Shown: in pieces, positions 17,338 to 26,197 of the stretch
Layout: each line of letters starts with the position of its first letter
How positions within the stretch are numbered: the first letter of the stretch is position 1
Assembly: GCF_028748185.1 (NCBI RefSeq)
Contig: NZ_CP118164.1
Location: 6,597,814 to 6,661,813 of the forward strand
Origin: Bremerella sp. P1
GTDB lineage: Bacteria > Planctomycetota > Planctomycetia > Pirellulales > Pirellulaceae
Direction: 5' to 3'
DNA: 64,000 nucleotides
Notes under the pieces: model-generated
What the model was told of the DNA's origin: nothing
The model's input: the letters and a program-made list of their open reading frames with translations, nothing else
The model's database searches: none
Program-made: the position numbers and the translations under genes

Positions 17338-18171
17338 ATGTCCCATCACCACGCACCAAAACCGGAAACACACGGAGCAGGCTCGACCGAGCACGCTCCG
17401 CAGGTCGCCGTGCGCGATGGCAACCGACTTGTTTGCCCCTGCTGCGGGGAAGTGTTGATGTATCTCTCGGATGACGAGCCCCACGAGGAACCTTCGCCAC
17501 CGCAAGAGCCTTCTTGCAAGCCACCCAGGATGAGACCTTCGCCCTGGGACGAAATCGCGCGCCGGCAAGACGCCCTGAAAGAGGCCGCCTGGCAGGCCTA
17601 CGAACAAGCCCAGAAGGCAGAGCAAGAGCAGCGTTTGGCTCAGTTCCTCGCATCGGACGACCCCGGCTTTTGTGCCGACTATCTGACGCAGCCGATCGAT
17701 CCCGAGGTTGCGGCCTACGAGTTCCCCGAAGAAGATCCGCCGGAATTGCCGAACCCCAAGCGAGCGAGACAGACTCGCACGACGGACTCAGCAACAAGCC
17801 GCCCAAGGAGTCGCCGGCGCCACGATCTTCCCTTGGAACAGCCGCACACGCACCAAGAGAAACGCTACCTGGCGTGGACCTTCTACCATCTCAAGCTGCA
17901 GGATCTGGAGCTACAGGAAAAGATTCACGCAAAGCAAGCCAAAATCGATTGCCTGCGACGTGAGCTGGGTGGCGTGAGGGACGTTCCATCGTACGAACAG
18001 CATTTGCCAAGTGAGAACGTGCCGAAGGTACGCCCACATATCGAGGTGGTGGAGTTCGACTTACAGTTCTGGATCGAGCAGGTAAAGCGTGATCAGGGAT
18101 ATCAAAGCTACGAAAGCACTCGCCTGAAAACGGTACTCGAACAGGCCAAAGAACGCGGGCCACCGGTGTGA
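17338..18171 (+). CDS. Unrecognised protein with CPCC cysteine motif and charged coiled-coil
   Basis: A 277-residue hydrophilic protein that I do not recognise. Near residue 33 there is a CPCCGEVLMYL motif resembling half of a zinc ribbon, followed by an acidic-proline segment (DDEPHEEPSPPQEP), a glutamine/glutamate-rich helix (EAAWQAYEQAQKAEQEQRLAQ, about 84-104), an arginine-rich stretch (RPRSRRRH) and a C-terminal helical region (HLKLQDLELQEKIHAKQAK; FDLQFWIEQVKRDQ). No signal or membrane segment. No good ribosome-binding site precedes ATG 17338, and repeats flank it on both sides. Codon usage looks like its neighbours, so it is probably a real lineage-restricted gene. Confidence 0.6.
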   Translation: MSHHHAPKPETHGAGSTEHAPQVAVRDGNRLVCPCCGEVLMYLSDDEPHEEPSPPQEPSCKPPRMRPSPWDEIARRQDALKEAAWQAYEQAQKAEQEQRLAQFLASDDPGFCADYLTQPIDPEVAAYEFPEEDPPELPNPKRARQTRTTDSATSRPRSRRRHDLPLEQPHTHQEKRYLAWTFYHLKLQDLELQEKIHAKQAKIDCLRRELGGVRDVPSYEQHLPSENVPKVRPHIEVVEFDLQFWIEQVKRDQGYQSYESTRLKTVLEQAKERGPPV

Positions 18172-18337
18172 TCCGGTCCCCTCTCCCTCGCAGTGAGAAG
18201 GCTAGGGTTAGGGTTTCATGAACGAGCTTCACCCAATATGTACCGCCAGAAGTTCGGCACCGTTTTGAACAGTGATCGTGCATGCGCGGTTAACAAGCGG
18301 CATGCGCTGATCGCAACCAGCGACTACCAGAGGAACC

Positions 18338-19861
18338 CTACCGAGGAAACGCGATGACCTTGGCTTCGGCCGGTGGCGTCGCTTCTTCGTCTTGGACCAT
18401 TTCGTACAGAAGTTCGCGAGTCACGTCGCAGTCGCGGGGTTCGCTTTGTTCGACGCGATCGCTGACCAGGCGTTCGGTGGTTTGCCCGGTGATCAGTACC
18501 GTGTCGCCGATTTCGGCTTGGCTGAGTGCGTAACGGATGGCTTCCTTGCGGTTCGGAATCACATGCGCTTTGGCTGGTCGGGCAAAGCCATCGATGATGT
18601 CGTGCACCACTTCATTGCGCGAGGTGCCGCCGGTACCGCTCATCGTGATCAGCGAGACGTCGCTACCTCGTTCGGCCACTCGGCCCAGCAGGGGACGATT
18701 CACCCGATCGCTCGATTCGTGAGCACCCAACACACAGATCAGTCGACCATGGGTGACGCGGCGAAGGGTTTTAAGTGCGACGGCCAGCCCGTCGTGGGTA
18801 TGGGCCTGATCGATGAAGACACCGAAGGCCTGACCGCATTCGATCCGCTGCATCCGGCCCGGCAAGGTCTCGACCGACTCGAGCCCGCGAACGACGGTCT
18901 TCAGATCGACGCCATAAACCAGGCACACCGCAGCCGCGACCAGGCAGTTGTAAACGTGATGGTCACCGATCATTCGGGTGCAGACCGGCATCGTTTGGCT
19001 ACCGGCAGTCAGCATGAAGGTTTGTTCGCTTTTGTGACGTTCGACGACCGAAGCAGTGATTTCCCCGACGCCGTGCATGGCGATCGACAGCGAAGGGACT
19101 TCGGCCTGGTTCAACAGCCGCACGCAGTTCGAGTCGTCCCCGTTGAAGATGGCGACGCCTGTATCGCGGAGGTATTTCAGCAGCTTCTTCTTGGCGCGGT
19201 AGTAGTTGCGGGCCGAACCGTGAAGCTCGATATGATTCTGGCGAATGTTGGTGAACGCGGCGACATCGAGCTGAACGCCAGCCAGGTGCTGCTTGACCAG
19301 GCCTTCGCTGGAAGCTTCAATCACCGCATGGGTGCAGCCGTTGTACTGCATGCGGGAAAGCATATCGGCCATGATGGCCGGGTTGGGCGTGGGATGGCCC
19401 CACGATTGTTCGTCGTAGCCGTTGTCGAAGCCCAGACTGGTCAAGCTGCCGACCTTGGCACCTGCTTTTTGCAGAATGGCCTTGATCAGCAGGCAAGTGG
19501 TCGTTTTGCCGTTGGTGCCGGTGACGCCGATCACTTTGATGCGATCGGTCGGCTGGTCGGCCAACGCATGGCAAAGCTGACCGTATGCCTCGCGGCTGTC
19601 TCCGACCACACACACCGGCACGCTAACAGGGAGTGGTTTTTCGGAAACAACCGCAGAGGCACCGCGTTCGATGGCTTCGTCGACCCGGTCGTGGCCGTCT
19701 TCGTTATCGTCGCAGATCGCGATAAAGACCTCGCCGGGCAGGACGTGTTCTGGTCGGGCACAGCAGGCCTTGGCGAAGATGTCGCTTCCGCCGAAGAATT
19801 TCGCTTCTGGTAGCAAACTACGAAGCGATACTCCAACGCGAGAAGTGATTGTCTGCGACAT
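18338..19861 (-). CDS. MurE-like UDP-MurNAc-tripeptide ligase, divergent in the third-residue pocket
   Basis: A 507-residue Mur ligase of the MurE branch, which adds the third amino acid to UDP-MurNAc-L-Ala-D-Glu in peptidoglycan synthesis. It has the P-loop GTNGKTT (115-121), SSEGLVKQHL, the central-domain FTNIRQNHIELHG and the carbamylated-lysine motif YRAKKK (K224). Several signatures are altered: DYAHTPD is DQAHTHD (351-357), and the meso-diaminopimelate-recognition motif DNPR is GTSR (412-415); the later G-x3-E (G459, E463) is kept. The start at 19861 follows AAGGAGG six bases upstream. The gene stands outside a cell-division cluster, so it may be a paralogue with other specificity. Confidence 0.85.
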   Translation of the reverse strand: MSQTITSRVGVSLRSLLPEAKFFGGSDIFAKACCARPEHVLPGEVFIAICDDNEDGHDRVDEAIERGASAVVSEKPLPVSVPVCVVGDSREAYGQLCHALADQPTDRIKVIGVTGTNGKTTTCLLIKAILQKAGAKVGSLTSLGFDNGYDEQSWGHPTPNPAIMADMLSRMQYNGCTHAVIEASSEGLVKQHLAGVQLDVAAFTNIRQNHIELHGSARNYYRAKKKLLKYLRDTGVAIFNGDDSNCVRLLNQAEVPSLSIAMHGVGEITASVVERHKSEQTFMLTAGSQTMPVCTRMIGDHHVYNCLVAAAVCLVYGVDLKTVVRGLESVETLPGRMQRIECGQAFGVFIDQAHTHDGLAVALKTLRRVTHGRLICVLGAHESSDRVNRPLLGRVAERGSDVSLITMSGTGGTSRNEVVHDIIDGFARPAKAHVIPNRKEAIRYALSQAEIGDTVLITGQTTERLVSDRVEQSEPRDCDVTRELLYEMVQDEEATPPAEAKVIAFPR

Positions 19862-20231
19862 CGTTGGCCTCCTTGCCAATTTTGGGCGCGAACCGAAAGA
19901 GAAAAACCTCGAATCCATCCGAAGTTAGTACGCAAACGACCTGTCCTGGTTCTTCCTGACCGGGGACATGCCTAAAATAGGCTTGTCGCTTGACGTTGCA
20001 GCTAATGTTTTCCATTTCCGCTAAAGAGTCAACCCGACTTTACCGACATCGCCCGCAGGCAATGTCGAGTTTTCCGTGTGAAGTGTTTAGTTTTCAGCAG
20101 GAAAGAGCCTAGGCGGACTCAATCTCCTCCTGAAAACTGAACACTGAAAACTTCCAACTGACCCTACACCGGCTTCCCCCTAGTCGAGGAAGCTTACCAA
20201 TTACCAAGCTCTGCTAGCAGGGCCGACAAAC
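19862..20231. other. Intergenic region with hairpin, divergent promoters expected
   Basis: The 370-base gap between the leftward MurE-like gene and the rightward HTH-EIIA gene carries the inverted repeat at 20082-20145. No coding frame with a plausible start was found. Confidence 0.5.
20082..20145. repeat. Inverted repeat AGTGTT(T/C)AGTTTTCAG
   Basis: The left arm AGTGTTTAGTTTTCAG and the right arm CTGAAAACTGAACACT match at 15 of 16 positions, with about 30 bases between them; the right arm is followed by a further ACTGAAAACT unit. The composition differs from the surroundings. It could be a mobile-element remnant or a regulatory stem. Confidence 0.55.
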
Positions 20232-20933
20232 ATGCCTTCGCAAGATTTTGATTTGGATGCACTGGCCGCTTATCTTCACCTGACACCGCCTCAGGTGGAA
20301 AAGCTCGCCAACCGCGACGATATTCCCGGCCGCAAGGTCGCTGGAAAGTGGAAGTTCGCCAAAGCGGACATCCATCACTGGCTCGAGCACCGGATCGGCG
20401 TGTTCGACGATAGCGAACTGGAACGCGTCGAAGGCGTGCTCGATCGGCACGGCAAGCACGAAGAGCCCGTCTGTATTTCGGACATGCTGCACGAAAGCAC
20501 CATCAAGATTCCGATCACCAGCCGCTCGCCGCGCAAAGTGATTACTGAAATCTGCGATGTGGCGATGCAGGCCGGGTACCTGTGGGACGAGCCAAAGATG
20601 ATCGACGCCGTGCTGCAGCGTGAAAACATGCACTCGACGGCGCTCGACAACGGCGTGGCGCTGCTTCACCCTCGGCGTCCGCTGCCGGCGATCATTTCCG
20701 AAGGCTTCCTGGCGATGGGTCGCACCTACCAGGGGATTCCCTTCGGTGGCAGCCGCGGGATTTTGACCGACGTCTTCTTTCTGATCGGCTCGATCGACGA
20801 TCCCTCGCACCTGCGAACACTGGCCCGGCTCAGTCGCATTATCAACGACAGCGCAGTCCTGGAAGGGATCCGGGCGGCCGACCATGCCGACGAGGTCCTC
20901 GAATTGATCCGCGAGCGCGAGGACGCCATCTAA
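20232..20933 (+). CDS. EIIA domain (PTS, PtsN-type) with N-terminal helix-turn-helix
   Basis: A 233-residue protein combining an excisionase/MerR-like DNA-binding helix-turn-helix (residues about 7-52: LAAYLHLTPPQVEKLANRDD, GKWKFAKADIHHWL) with a fructose/mannitol-type EIIA domain (about 80-230). The phosphorylatable histidine lies in LDNGVALLHPRR (H146), and GRTYQGIPFG and DVFFLIGSIDD are typical of the fold. Such proteins are thought to be regulators sensing PTS phosphorylation. The next gene starts immediately after its stop codon, so the two are cotranscribed. Confidence 0.85.
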   Translation: MPSQDFDLDALAAYLHLTPPQVEKLANRDDIPGRKVAGKWKFAKADIHHWLEHRIGVFDDSELERVEGVLDRHGKHEEPVCISDMLHESTIKIPITSRSPRKVITEICDVAMQAGYLWDEPKMIDAVLQRENMHSTALDNGVALLHPRRPLPAIISEGFLAMGRTYQGIPFGGSRGILTDVFFLIGSIDDPSHLRTLARLSRIINDSAVLEGIRAADHADEVLELIREREDAI

Positions 20934-21731
20934 GTGGATGCCGCCAAGCGACAGGTCCTGGTCTCCGGCGATCTCGAATCTCAGGAATTCGAGGGGCTCG
21001 CTGCCTGGCTAAGCACATGGCCCAGCATCGAGCTGCACGCCGAAGAAGCGACCGCGTGGGTGGCCAACTTTGACATCATCCTGCTATGTGCTGCCCGACC
21101 CGGGCGGTTTTCGGCAGCCGATGTCGAAGCGTTTCGCCAGCGGAATCCTTTGGCACAGCTGATCCAGATTTTTGGCCCTTGGTGCATCGGCGAGGCCCGC
21201 ACCGGCCCTGTGCCTGAAGGCATCCAGCGGATGGCCTGGTACGAGTGGTCTTATCGCTTGCCGGAAGTGATTGAAGGCCGCTCGCCGGTTCCAGCGACGT
21301 CGTCCCCTCAGGAACAAGCTTTGGCCTCGCTTTCCGAGATTGCCGCAGACGGTAACTCGGCGACCGTTGGCATCCTGGCAGGGGCGGCGGCGGACTTCGA
21401 TTACCTGCGATCGGGCTGTCATGCCCTGGGGCATTCCGCCAAGTGGGTTTCGACCGAAGAGTCGACGAAGGCCAACGACCTGGACGTGCTGATCGGCATT
21501 GTCCCCGGCACCGATGGGGCCGAATTCGCCGAGCTTGGCCGCTGGTTCCTGGCGATTCCGGCAGCAACCAAGATCCTGTGCTTGGGGGCTCCCACATGGG
21601 AAGACTGGCAGAAAGCTCAATCTTGCGGCGTTACGGCGATCTTAGGGCAACCTTTCCGCCTCGCTGACTTGGCGACCCTGCTCAAACCGCAGTCAGATTG
21701 CGGCATTTTGCCCCTCGTCAATCGGCCGTAA
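20934..21731 (+). CDS. Unrecognised protein, cotranscribed with the HTH-EIIA gene
   Basis: A 265-residue soluble protein beginning at GTG 20934, directly adjoining the preceding stop. It appears to contain two alpha/beta units: an N-terminal one (VLVSGDLESQEF, FDIILLCAARPGRFSAADVEAF) and a C-terminal one (ATVGILAGAAADFDYL, DLDVLIGIVPGTDGAEF, ATKILCLGAPTWEDW, GVTAILGQPFRLADLATLL) that look like receiver- or cobalamin-like folds, without a clear phosphoacceptor triad. It is known to me only as a planctomycete-type hypothetical. The link with the EIIA protein suggests a shared regulatory circuit. Confidence 0.65.
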   Translation: MDAAKRQVLVSGDLESQEFEGLAAWLSTWPSIELHAEEATAWVANFDIILLCAARPGRFSAADVEAFRQRNPLAQLIQIFGPWCIGEARTGPVPEGIQRMAWYEWSYRLPEVIEGRSPVPATSSPQEQALASLSEIAADGNSATVGILAGAAADFDYLRSGCHALGHSAKWVSTEESTKANDLDVLIGIVPGTDGAEFAELGRWFLAIPAATKILCLGAPTWEDWQKAQSCGVTAILGQPFRLADLATLLKPQSDCGILPLVNRP

Positions 21732-21814
21732 AGCCGATAGGATGAGGAGTTCGACCAGCGGCATGAGTCCACACTATAGGGCTCCGCTTTCCCTAAACCC
21801 CTGATCCAAGCTTC

Positions 21815-23236
21815 ATGACCAGTTTGCCCATTATCGATCCGAATGCTCCCAGCCCCTCCCAAGCCGCCGACTCGTGTGGTTCTGATGGTGCCAAGGGAAA
21901 GTATTCCTTTATCAGTCTGGGTTGCCCCAAGAACCTGGTCGATAGCGAACGCATGTTGGGCCTCTTGGATCAAGATGGCTACCAGCTGACGCAGGACACC
22001 GAAGGCTCCGACTTCGTCGTGATCAATACCTGCGGCTTCATCGAACGGGCTCGCGACGAATCGTTCGCCGCCATCGAAGAGATGCTCGAACTAAAGCGTC
22101 AAGGCAAGATCAAAGGGGTGATCGTCTCCGGCTGCCTGGCCGAGCGACAGAAAGACACGCTGCTGGAAACCTGCCCCGAGATCGACCAGATCGTGGGCGT
22201 CTTCGGCCGGGAAGAAATTACCCGCGTGGCCGATCGCCTGGTAGGCAAGCTGGAAGAACAACGCACGGTCTTCAAGCCGGCCCCGGTGCGTGCCCTGAAC
22301 GATCGCAACCGGCTGCGAATCACGCCGCGGCACTTTTCGTACCTGAAGATTTCCGAAGGGTGCGACCGTCTGTGTACGTTCTGCGCGATCCCCAAGATGC
22401 GCGGCAAGCACGCCACCAAGCCAATGGAAGAAGTGATCGCCGAAGCGGAAGAATTGGCCGCCGATGGCGTGCGTGAGCTGATCGTCGTCGCGCAGGACAC
22501 GACCTACTACGGCATGGACCTGTACGGCGAATCGCGCCTGGCCGAGTTGCTTTCCAAGCTAAATGAAGTCCGGGGGATTGATTGGATTCGCCTGATGTAC
22601 TTCTACCCGATGTACGTCACGCGTCCACTGTTGGAAACGATTGCCGCGTGCGACAAGATCGTCCCGTACGTCGACATCCCGCTGCAGCACATCAACGACA
22701 CAATGCTCCGCCGCATGGCTCGCCGCGTGACCCGTAGCCAGACCGAAGAACTGGTCGGGCAGATGCGTGAGATCATCCCGAACTTGAACATCCGCACGAC
22801 GTTCATCACCGGCTTCCCTGGCGAGACGGATGAGCAGTTCCTGGAACTGGCCGACTTCATCGAGGCCCAGCGGTTTGAACGCGTCGGCGTGTTCACCTAT
22901 TCCAAGGAAGAAGGCACACCGGCCGTTCGCCTGGACGATCACCTGCCCGACGAACTAATGGAACAGCGCCGCGAGCACTTGATGGCGATCCAGCAGGAAG
23001 TGGTCTTCGATCACAACGAAGCCAAGGTCGGCACAACGATGGACGTCCTGATCGATCAACCGGTCCCCGGCGAGAAGACCGCGTTCATTGGCCGCACCGT
23101 CGCCGACGCCCCGGATGTCGACTGCGTGACCTACGTCACCGGCAAGGGACTGAAGCCAGGGGATATCGTACCGACCGAGATTGTGATGTACAAAGACTAT
23201 GATCTGGTCGGCGTGGCAAGTGGCCCTGCCCGATAG
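21815..23236 (+). CDS. rimO: Ribosomal protein S12 methylthiotransferase
   Basis: A 473-residue radical SAM methylthiotransferase. The N-terminal UPF0004 domain holds three cluster cysteines (LGCPKNLVDSE, NTCGFIERA, SGCLAER); the radical SAM core has CDRLCTFCAIPKMRGK (C-x3-C-x2-C); and a C-terminal TRAM domain ends the protein. RimO adds a methylthio group to an aspartate of ribosomal protein S12. The first 30 residues (MTSLPIIDPNAP...) are an extra, poorly conserved leader. It is followed by pgsA, 48 bp downstream on the same strand. Confidence 0.95.
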   Translation: MTSLPIIDPNAPSPSQAADSCGSDGAKGKYSFISLGCPKNLVDSERMLGLLDQDGYQLTQDTEGSDFVVINTCGFIERARDESFAAIEEMLELKRQGKIKGVIVSGCLAERQKDTLLETCPEIDQIVGVFGREEITRVADRLVGKLEEQRTVFKPAPVRALNDRNRLRITPRHFSYLKISEGCDRLCTFCAIPKMRGKHATKPMEEVIAEAEELAADGVRELIVVAQDTTYYGMDLYGESRLAELLSKLNEVRGIDWIRLMYFYPMYVTRPLLETIAACDKIVPYVDIPLQHINDTMLRRMARRVTRSQTEELVGQMREIIPNLNIRTTFITGFPGETDEQFLELADFIEAQRFERVGVFTYSKEEGTPAVRLDDHLPDELMEQRREHLMAIQQEVVFDHNEAKVGTTMDVLIDQPVPGEKTAFIGRTVADAPDVDCVTYVTGKGLKPGDIVPTEIVMYKDYDLVGVASGPAR

Positions 23237-23284
23237 CACGATTTAACAACCGTCGCACGCATGCGGCGGCTCGGCGGATAGTCT

Positions 23285-23911
23285 ATGTCAGAAAAGCCCA
23301 TCCCTTCCGACGTCATCGTCAATGTCCCCAACATCCTGACAGGCATCCGCTTTGTCCTTTCGATCAAGGTGTTTGTTCTGTTGCCGCTGGGTTACATCTG
23401 GCCGGCACTGGCGATCTTCATCGTGGCGGTCGCAACCGACTGGGTCGACGGCTACTGGGCTCGAAAATACAACCAAATCACCAAGTTCGGCCGGATCTTC
23501 GATCCCTTCGTCGACAAGATCATCATCTGCGGAACGTTTGTCTACCTGGTCGCCATCCCCGGCTCAGGCGTTGCTGCCTGGGTTGCCGTCGTGGTGATGG
23601 GGCGCGAGATGCTGGTGACCGTCATCCGCAGTTTCGTCGAACAGCACGGCGGAGACTTTTCCGCCAACTGGCCCGGTAAATGGAAGATGGTCTTTCAGTG
23701 TGCTTTGGCCATCCTATCGATGATTGTATTAGCCACCGATGAAGGAACCGCTCAAACGACGTGGTATGGAATCAGCGGCTTGTCGACGTGGTTGGTCTAC
23801 GTGTTCAATTTGATCGTCTGGGGCACGGTGGGTCTGACATTGGCATCGGGTTGGATCTATATTATGGATGCCGTGAAGATGATCCGATCCGGAACCCTCT
23901 CTACAGACTAA
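23285..23911 (+). CDS. pgsA: CDP-diacylglycerol--glycerol-3-phosphate 3-phosphatidyltransferase
   Basis: A 208-residue integral membrane enzyme of the CDP-alcohol phosphatidyltransferase family, committing CDP-diacylglycerol to phosphatidylglycerol synthesis. The diagnostic D-G-x2-A-R-x8-G-x3-D-x3-D motif is present (DGYWARKYNQITKFGRIFDP, continuing FVDK), along with about five hydrophobic helices. The length and N-terminal NVPNILTGIRF segment suit PgsA better than PssA. It lies between rimO and a CPBP protease on one strand. Confidence 0.9.
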   Translation: MSEKPIPSDVIVNVPNILTGIRFVLSIKVFVLLPLGYIWPALAIFIVAVATDWVDGYWARKYNQITKFGRIFDPFVDKIIICGTFVYLVAIPGSGVAAWVAVVVMGREMLVTVIRSFVEQHGGDFSANWPGKWKMVFQCALAILSMIVLATDEGTAQTTWYGISGLSTWLVYVFNLIVWGTVGLTLASGWIYIMDAVKMIRSGTLSTD

Positions 23912-23923
23912 GCCCTACTTGTC

Positions 23924-24937
23924 GTGATTGAATTGATCCTCGGTTTCGGTCTGATCGGATATGCGGCGCTGGTTCTCACGATCAGCGTCAGCGTTTGGGT
24001 CGGTGTGGCTCGCTGCCTGGCGGCAAATCAGCCGATCCTCGAAACCCAACCCGCCCCGGTCGCTCGCTGGGGACTGCTCGATATTTTCGGCGGCACGCTC
24101 GGCTTCATCATCTTGGCGAACCTATTTGTCTCGCCACACCTTTCCGGCGAGACAAGCATGGCCGATCTGACGGCGGCCCAGCGCATCGGAGCAATGTGGG
24201 GACAGATCTGGGCCCAGTCATTGGTGTGCCTGGTGATCTTTATTCTGATCATCGCTCGCGGTGGCCTGACGCTGGTCATCGGCGAAAGCTTCGCTGGGTT
24301 CCGTAAAGACGTGTTGATCGGCATCGCTACCTTCTGTGCGTTGTGTGTGCCGGTAATCATCATTCAGGTCGGCATCGCGCAGTTCGTGGAATACAAACAC
24401 GAACTGATCACGATGATCACCGAGTCCCCCACGCCAGGCATCATCATCCCGGTCCTCGTATCGGCCGTGCTGGTTGCGCCACTGACCGAAGAGTTCGCGT
24501 TTCGTCTGTTACTGCAAGGGTGGCTGGAAGAAGTCATGGCCGGCCGCTACTTCTCCGCCGGACAAATCCTGATGGGCCGCGTGGGCTTCCCACGCAAAGA
24601 CGACGGCGACACCTTAAAGGAGGAAACGTTCGCCGTGTTGGCCGAACCTCTGCCGCACACTGAGGGAAGCGCAGTGGAGCCGAAGTATCCCTTTCGTCCT
24701 GCGTTCATGCTGGCCCCGATCTTCATCAGCTCCGCCATTTTCGCCCTCCTGCATTTCGACCAAGGCGGGGCTCCGATTCCACTCTTTTTCCTGGCCTTGG
24801 GCCTGGGATATGTCTACCAGAAGAGGCGCACTATCGTCCCGAGCCTGGTTGTGCATATGATGCTCAATGGGCAATCGATGCTGCTTTTGCTCCTGCAGAT
24901 CTTCTTTGGCGAAGAGCTCGAGACACCGCCGGTTTAA
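23924..24937 (+). CDS. CPBP-family intramembrane glutamic-type protease
   Basis: A 337-residue multi-spanning membrane protein of the CPBP/Abi (Rce1-like) family. The family signatures are EEFAFRLLLQGWLEE (EExxxR, around residue 190), FALLHFDQG (FxxxH, around 271) and HMMLN near the C-terminus. A non-conserved loop of about 50 residues separates the first two motifs. Substrate is unknown; relatives handle prenylated proteins or bacteriocin self-immunity. The start is GTG 23924, 12 bp after pgsA, without a strong ribosome-binding site. Confidence 0.85.
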   Translation: MIELILGFGLIGYAALVLTISVSVWVGVARCLAANQPILETQPAPVARWGLLDIFGGTLGFIILANLFVSPHLSGETSMADLTAAQRIGAMWGQIWAQSLVCLVIFILIIARGGLTLVIGESFAGFRKDVLIGIATFCALCVPVIIIQVGIAQFVEYKHELITMITESPTPGIIIPVLVSAVLVAPLTEEFAFRLLLQGWLEEVMAGRYFSAGQILMGRVGFPRKDDGDTLKEETFAVLAEPLPHTEGSAVEPKYPFRPAFMLAPIFISSAIFALLHFDQGGAPIPLFFLALGLGYVYQKRRTIVPSLVVHMMLNGQSMLLLLLQIFFGEELETPPV

Positions 24938-24961
24938 CTGGCCCGCGGCTCCCTTTATAAT
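24933..24961 (+). promoter_or_regulatory. Candidate promoter before the Gfo/Idh/MocA gene
   Basis: A perfect TATAAT (24956-24961) follows TTTAAC (24933-24938) at 17 bases. The -10 is strong and the -35 weak. Transcription would begin about 90 bases before the oxidoreductase start at 25060. Confidence 0.4.
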
Positions 24962-25059
24962 GCGGGACTGACAAAGGGAATCAGCGGCATTGTTAACGTT
25001 TGCAGGCGTTCCCTCGTTTCATAACCCCTCTCAGCAGTAGCACAGCGGAGCTTTGTCGC

Positions 25060-26145
25060 ATGGCGTTTGGATTTGGCATTATTGGTACCGGGATGATCGC
25101 GGAGTTTCACGCCAAGGCAATCGCCGACATCCCCGATGCCAAGCTGATCGGCTGCTACAACCGCACCACGGAAAAGGCCAAGAAGTTCGCCGAAGAGCAG
25201 GGCATTACCGCCTATGACACGCTCGAAGAAATGCTGGCCAACCCCGAGATCCATGTCGTCACGATCTGCACGGCCAGTGGTGCTCACATGGAACCAGGCG
25301 TAGCCGCCGCGAAAGCCGGCAAGCACGTCATCGTCGAGAAGCCGCTCGACGTGACCCTCGCCCGCTGCGATGCGATCATCGATGCGTGCCGCGAGAACAA
25401 CGTCAAGCTCGCCACAATTTTCCCCAGCCGCTTCCATGGTCCTTCGACCGAAATGAAGAAGGCTATCGACGAAGGCCGCTTCGGGACACTTTCGCTGGGC
25501 GATGCTTACGTGAAGTGGTTCCGCACCCAAGAGTACTACGACAGTGGTGCCTGGCGTGGCACATGGCAACTGGACGGGGGCGGTGCCCTGATGAATCAGG
25601 CGATCCACAGCGTCGACCTTTTGTGCTGGTTGATGGGTGACGTTGCGTCGATCACGGCCAACTGCAGCCTGATCGGGCACGAGCGGATCGAAGTCGAAGA
25701 TGTCGCCGTCGCTTCGCTGAAGTTCAAGAATGGCGCGCTGGGCACCATCGAAGCCAGCACGGCCGTTTACCCTGGCTACCTCAAGCGAATCGAGATCCAC
25801 GGCACCAAGGGCTCGGCCGTGATGGAAGAAGAAGACATCAAAAGTTGGGACTTCGCCGATCCGACCGAAGAAGACGAAGCGATCAAAGAGCGGCTGGCCG
25901 GTAAAACCGAAACCGGGGGCGGTGCCGCCGACCCCAAGGCCATCGGCCACCATGGCCACCGAGCCCAGTTTGAAGACCTGTTGGCCGCCGTCAAGGAAGA
26001 TCGCGAACCAGCGATCAACGGCCCGGAAGGTCGCCGTTCAGTCGAAGTGATCCTGGCGATTTATCAAGCCGCAGCCACCGGTCAACGCGTTGACTTCCCC
26101 CTGAAAAAAGACCCCGACCTCAGCGGCTGGATGCCAGGGAAGTAG
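25060..26145 (+). CDS. Gfo/Idh/MocA-family NAD(P)-dependent oxidoreductase (cytoplasmic)
   Basis: A 361-residue dehydrogenase acting on a sugar or inositol-like substrate. The N-terminal Rossmann motif is GIIGTGMIAEFHA, followed by VVTICTASGAHMEP, the catalytic-lysine motif EKPLDVT (K about 97) and the C-terminal GGALMNQAIHSVDLL motif with its histidine. There is no signal peptide, unlike the other family member at 42711. The start at 25060 follows CGGAG at ten bases; the longer frame to 25000 is rejected. The adjacent, convergent isomerase may belong to the same sugar pathway. Confidence 0.9.
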   Translation: MAFGFGIIGTGMIAEFHAKAIADIPDAKLIGCYNRTTEKAKKFAEEQGITAYDTLEEMLANPEIHVVTICTASGAHMEPGVAAAKAGKHVIVEKPLDVTLARCDAIIDACRENNVKLATIFPSRFHGPSTEMKKAIDEGRFGTLSLGDAYVKWFRTQEYYDSGAWRGTWQLDGGGALMNQAIHSVDLLCWLMGDVASITANCSLIGHERIEVEDVAVASLKFKNGALGTIEASTAVYPGYLKRIEIHGTKGSAVMEEEDIKSWDFADPTEEDEAIKERLAGKTETGGGAADPKAIGHHGHRAQFEDLLAAVKEDREPAINGPEGRRSVEVILAIYQAAATGQRVDFPLKKDPDLSGWMPGK

Positions 26146-26197
26146 AGGTCTTGATGTCCCCTCTCCTTCGCAGACGGTGGCGTGGGGACAAGTGTGG

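Noticed and set aside
18392-19813. 473-residue plus-strand frame
   Set aside because: It is antisense to the MurE-like gene, which has clear catalytic motifs.
21770-21782. CACACTATAGGGC resembling a phage T7 promoter end
   Set aside because: Only the last dozen bases match; the upstream TAATACGACT part is absent, so it is chance.
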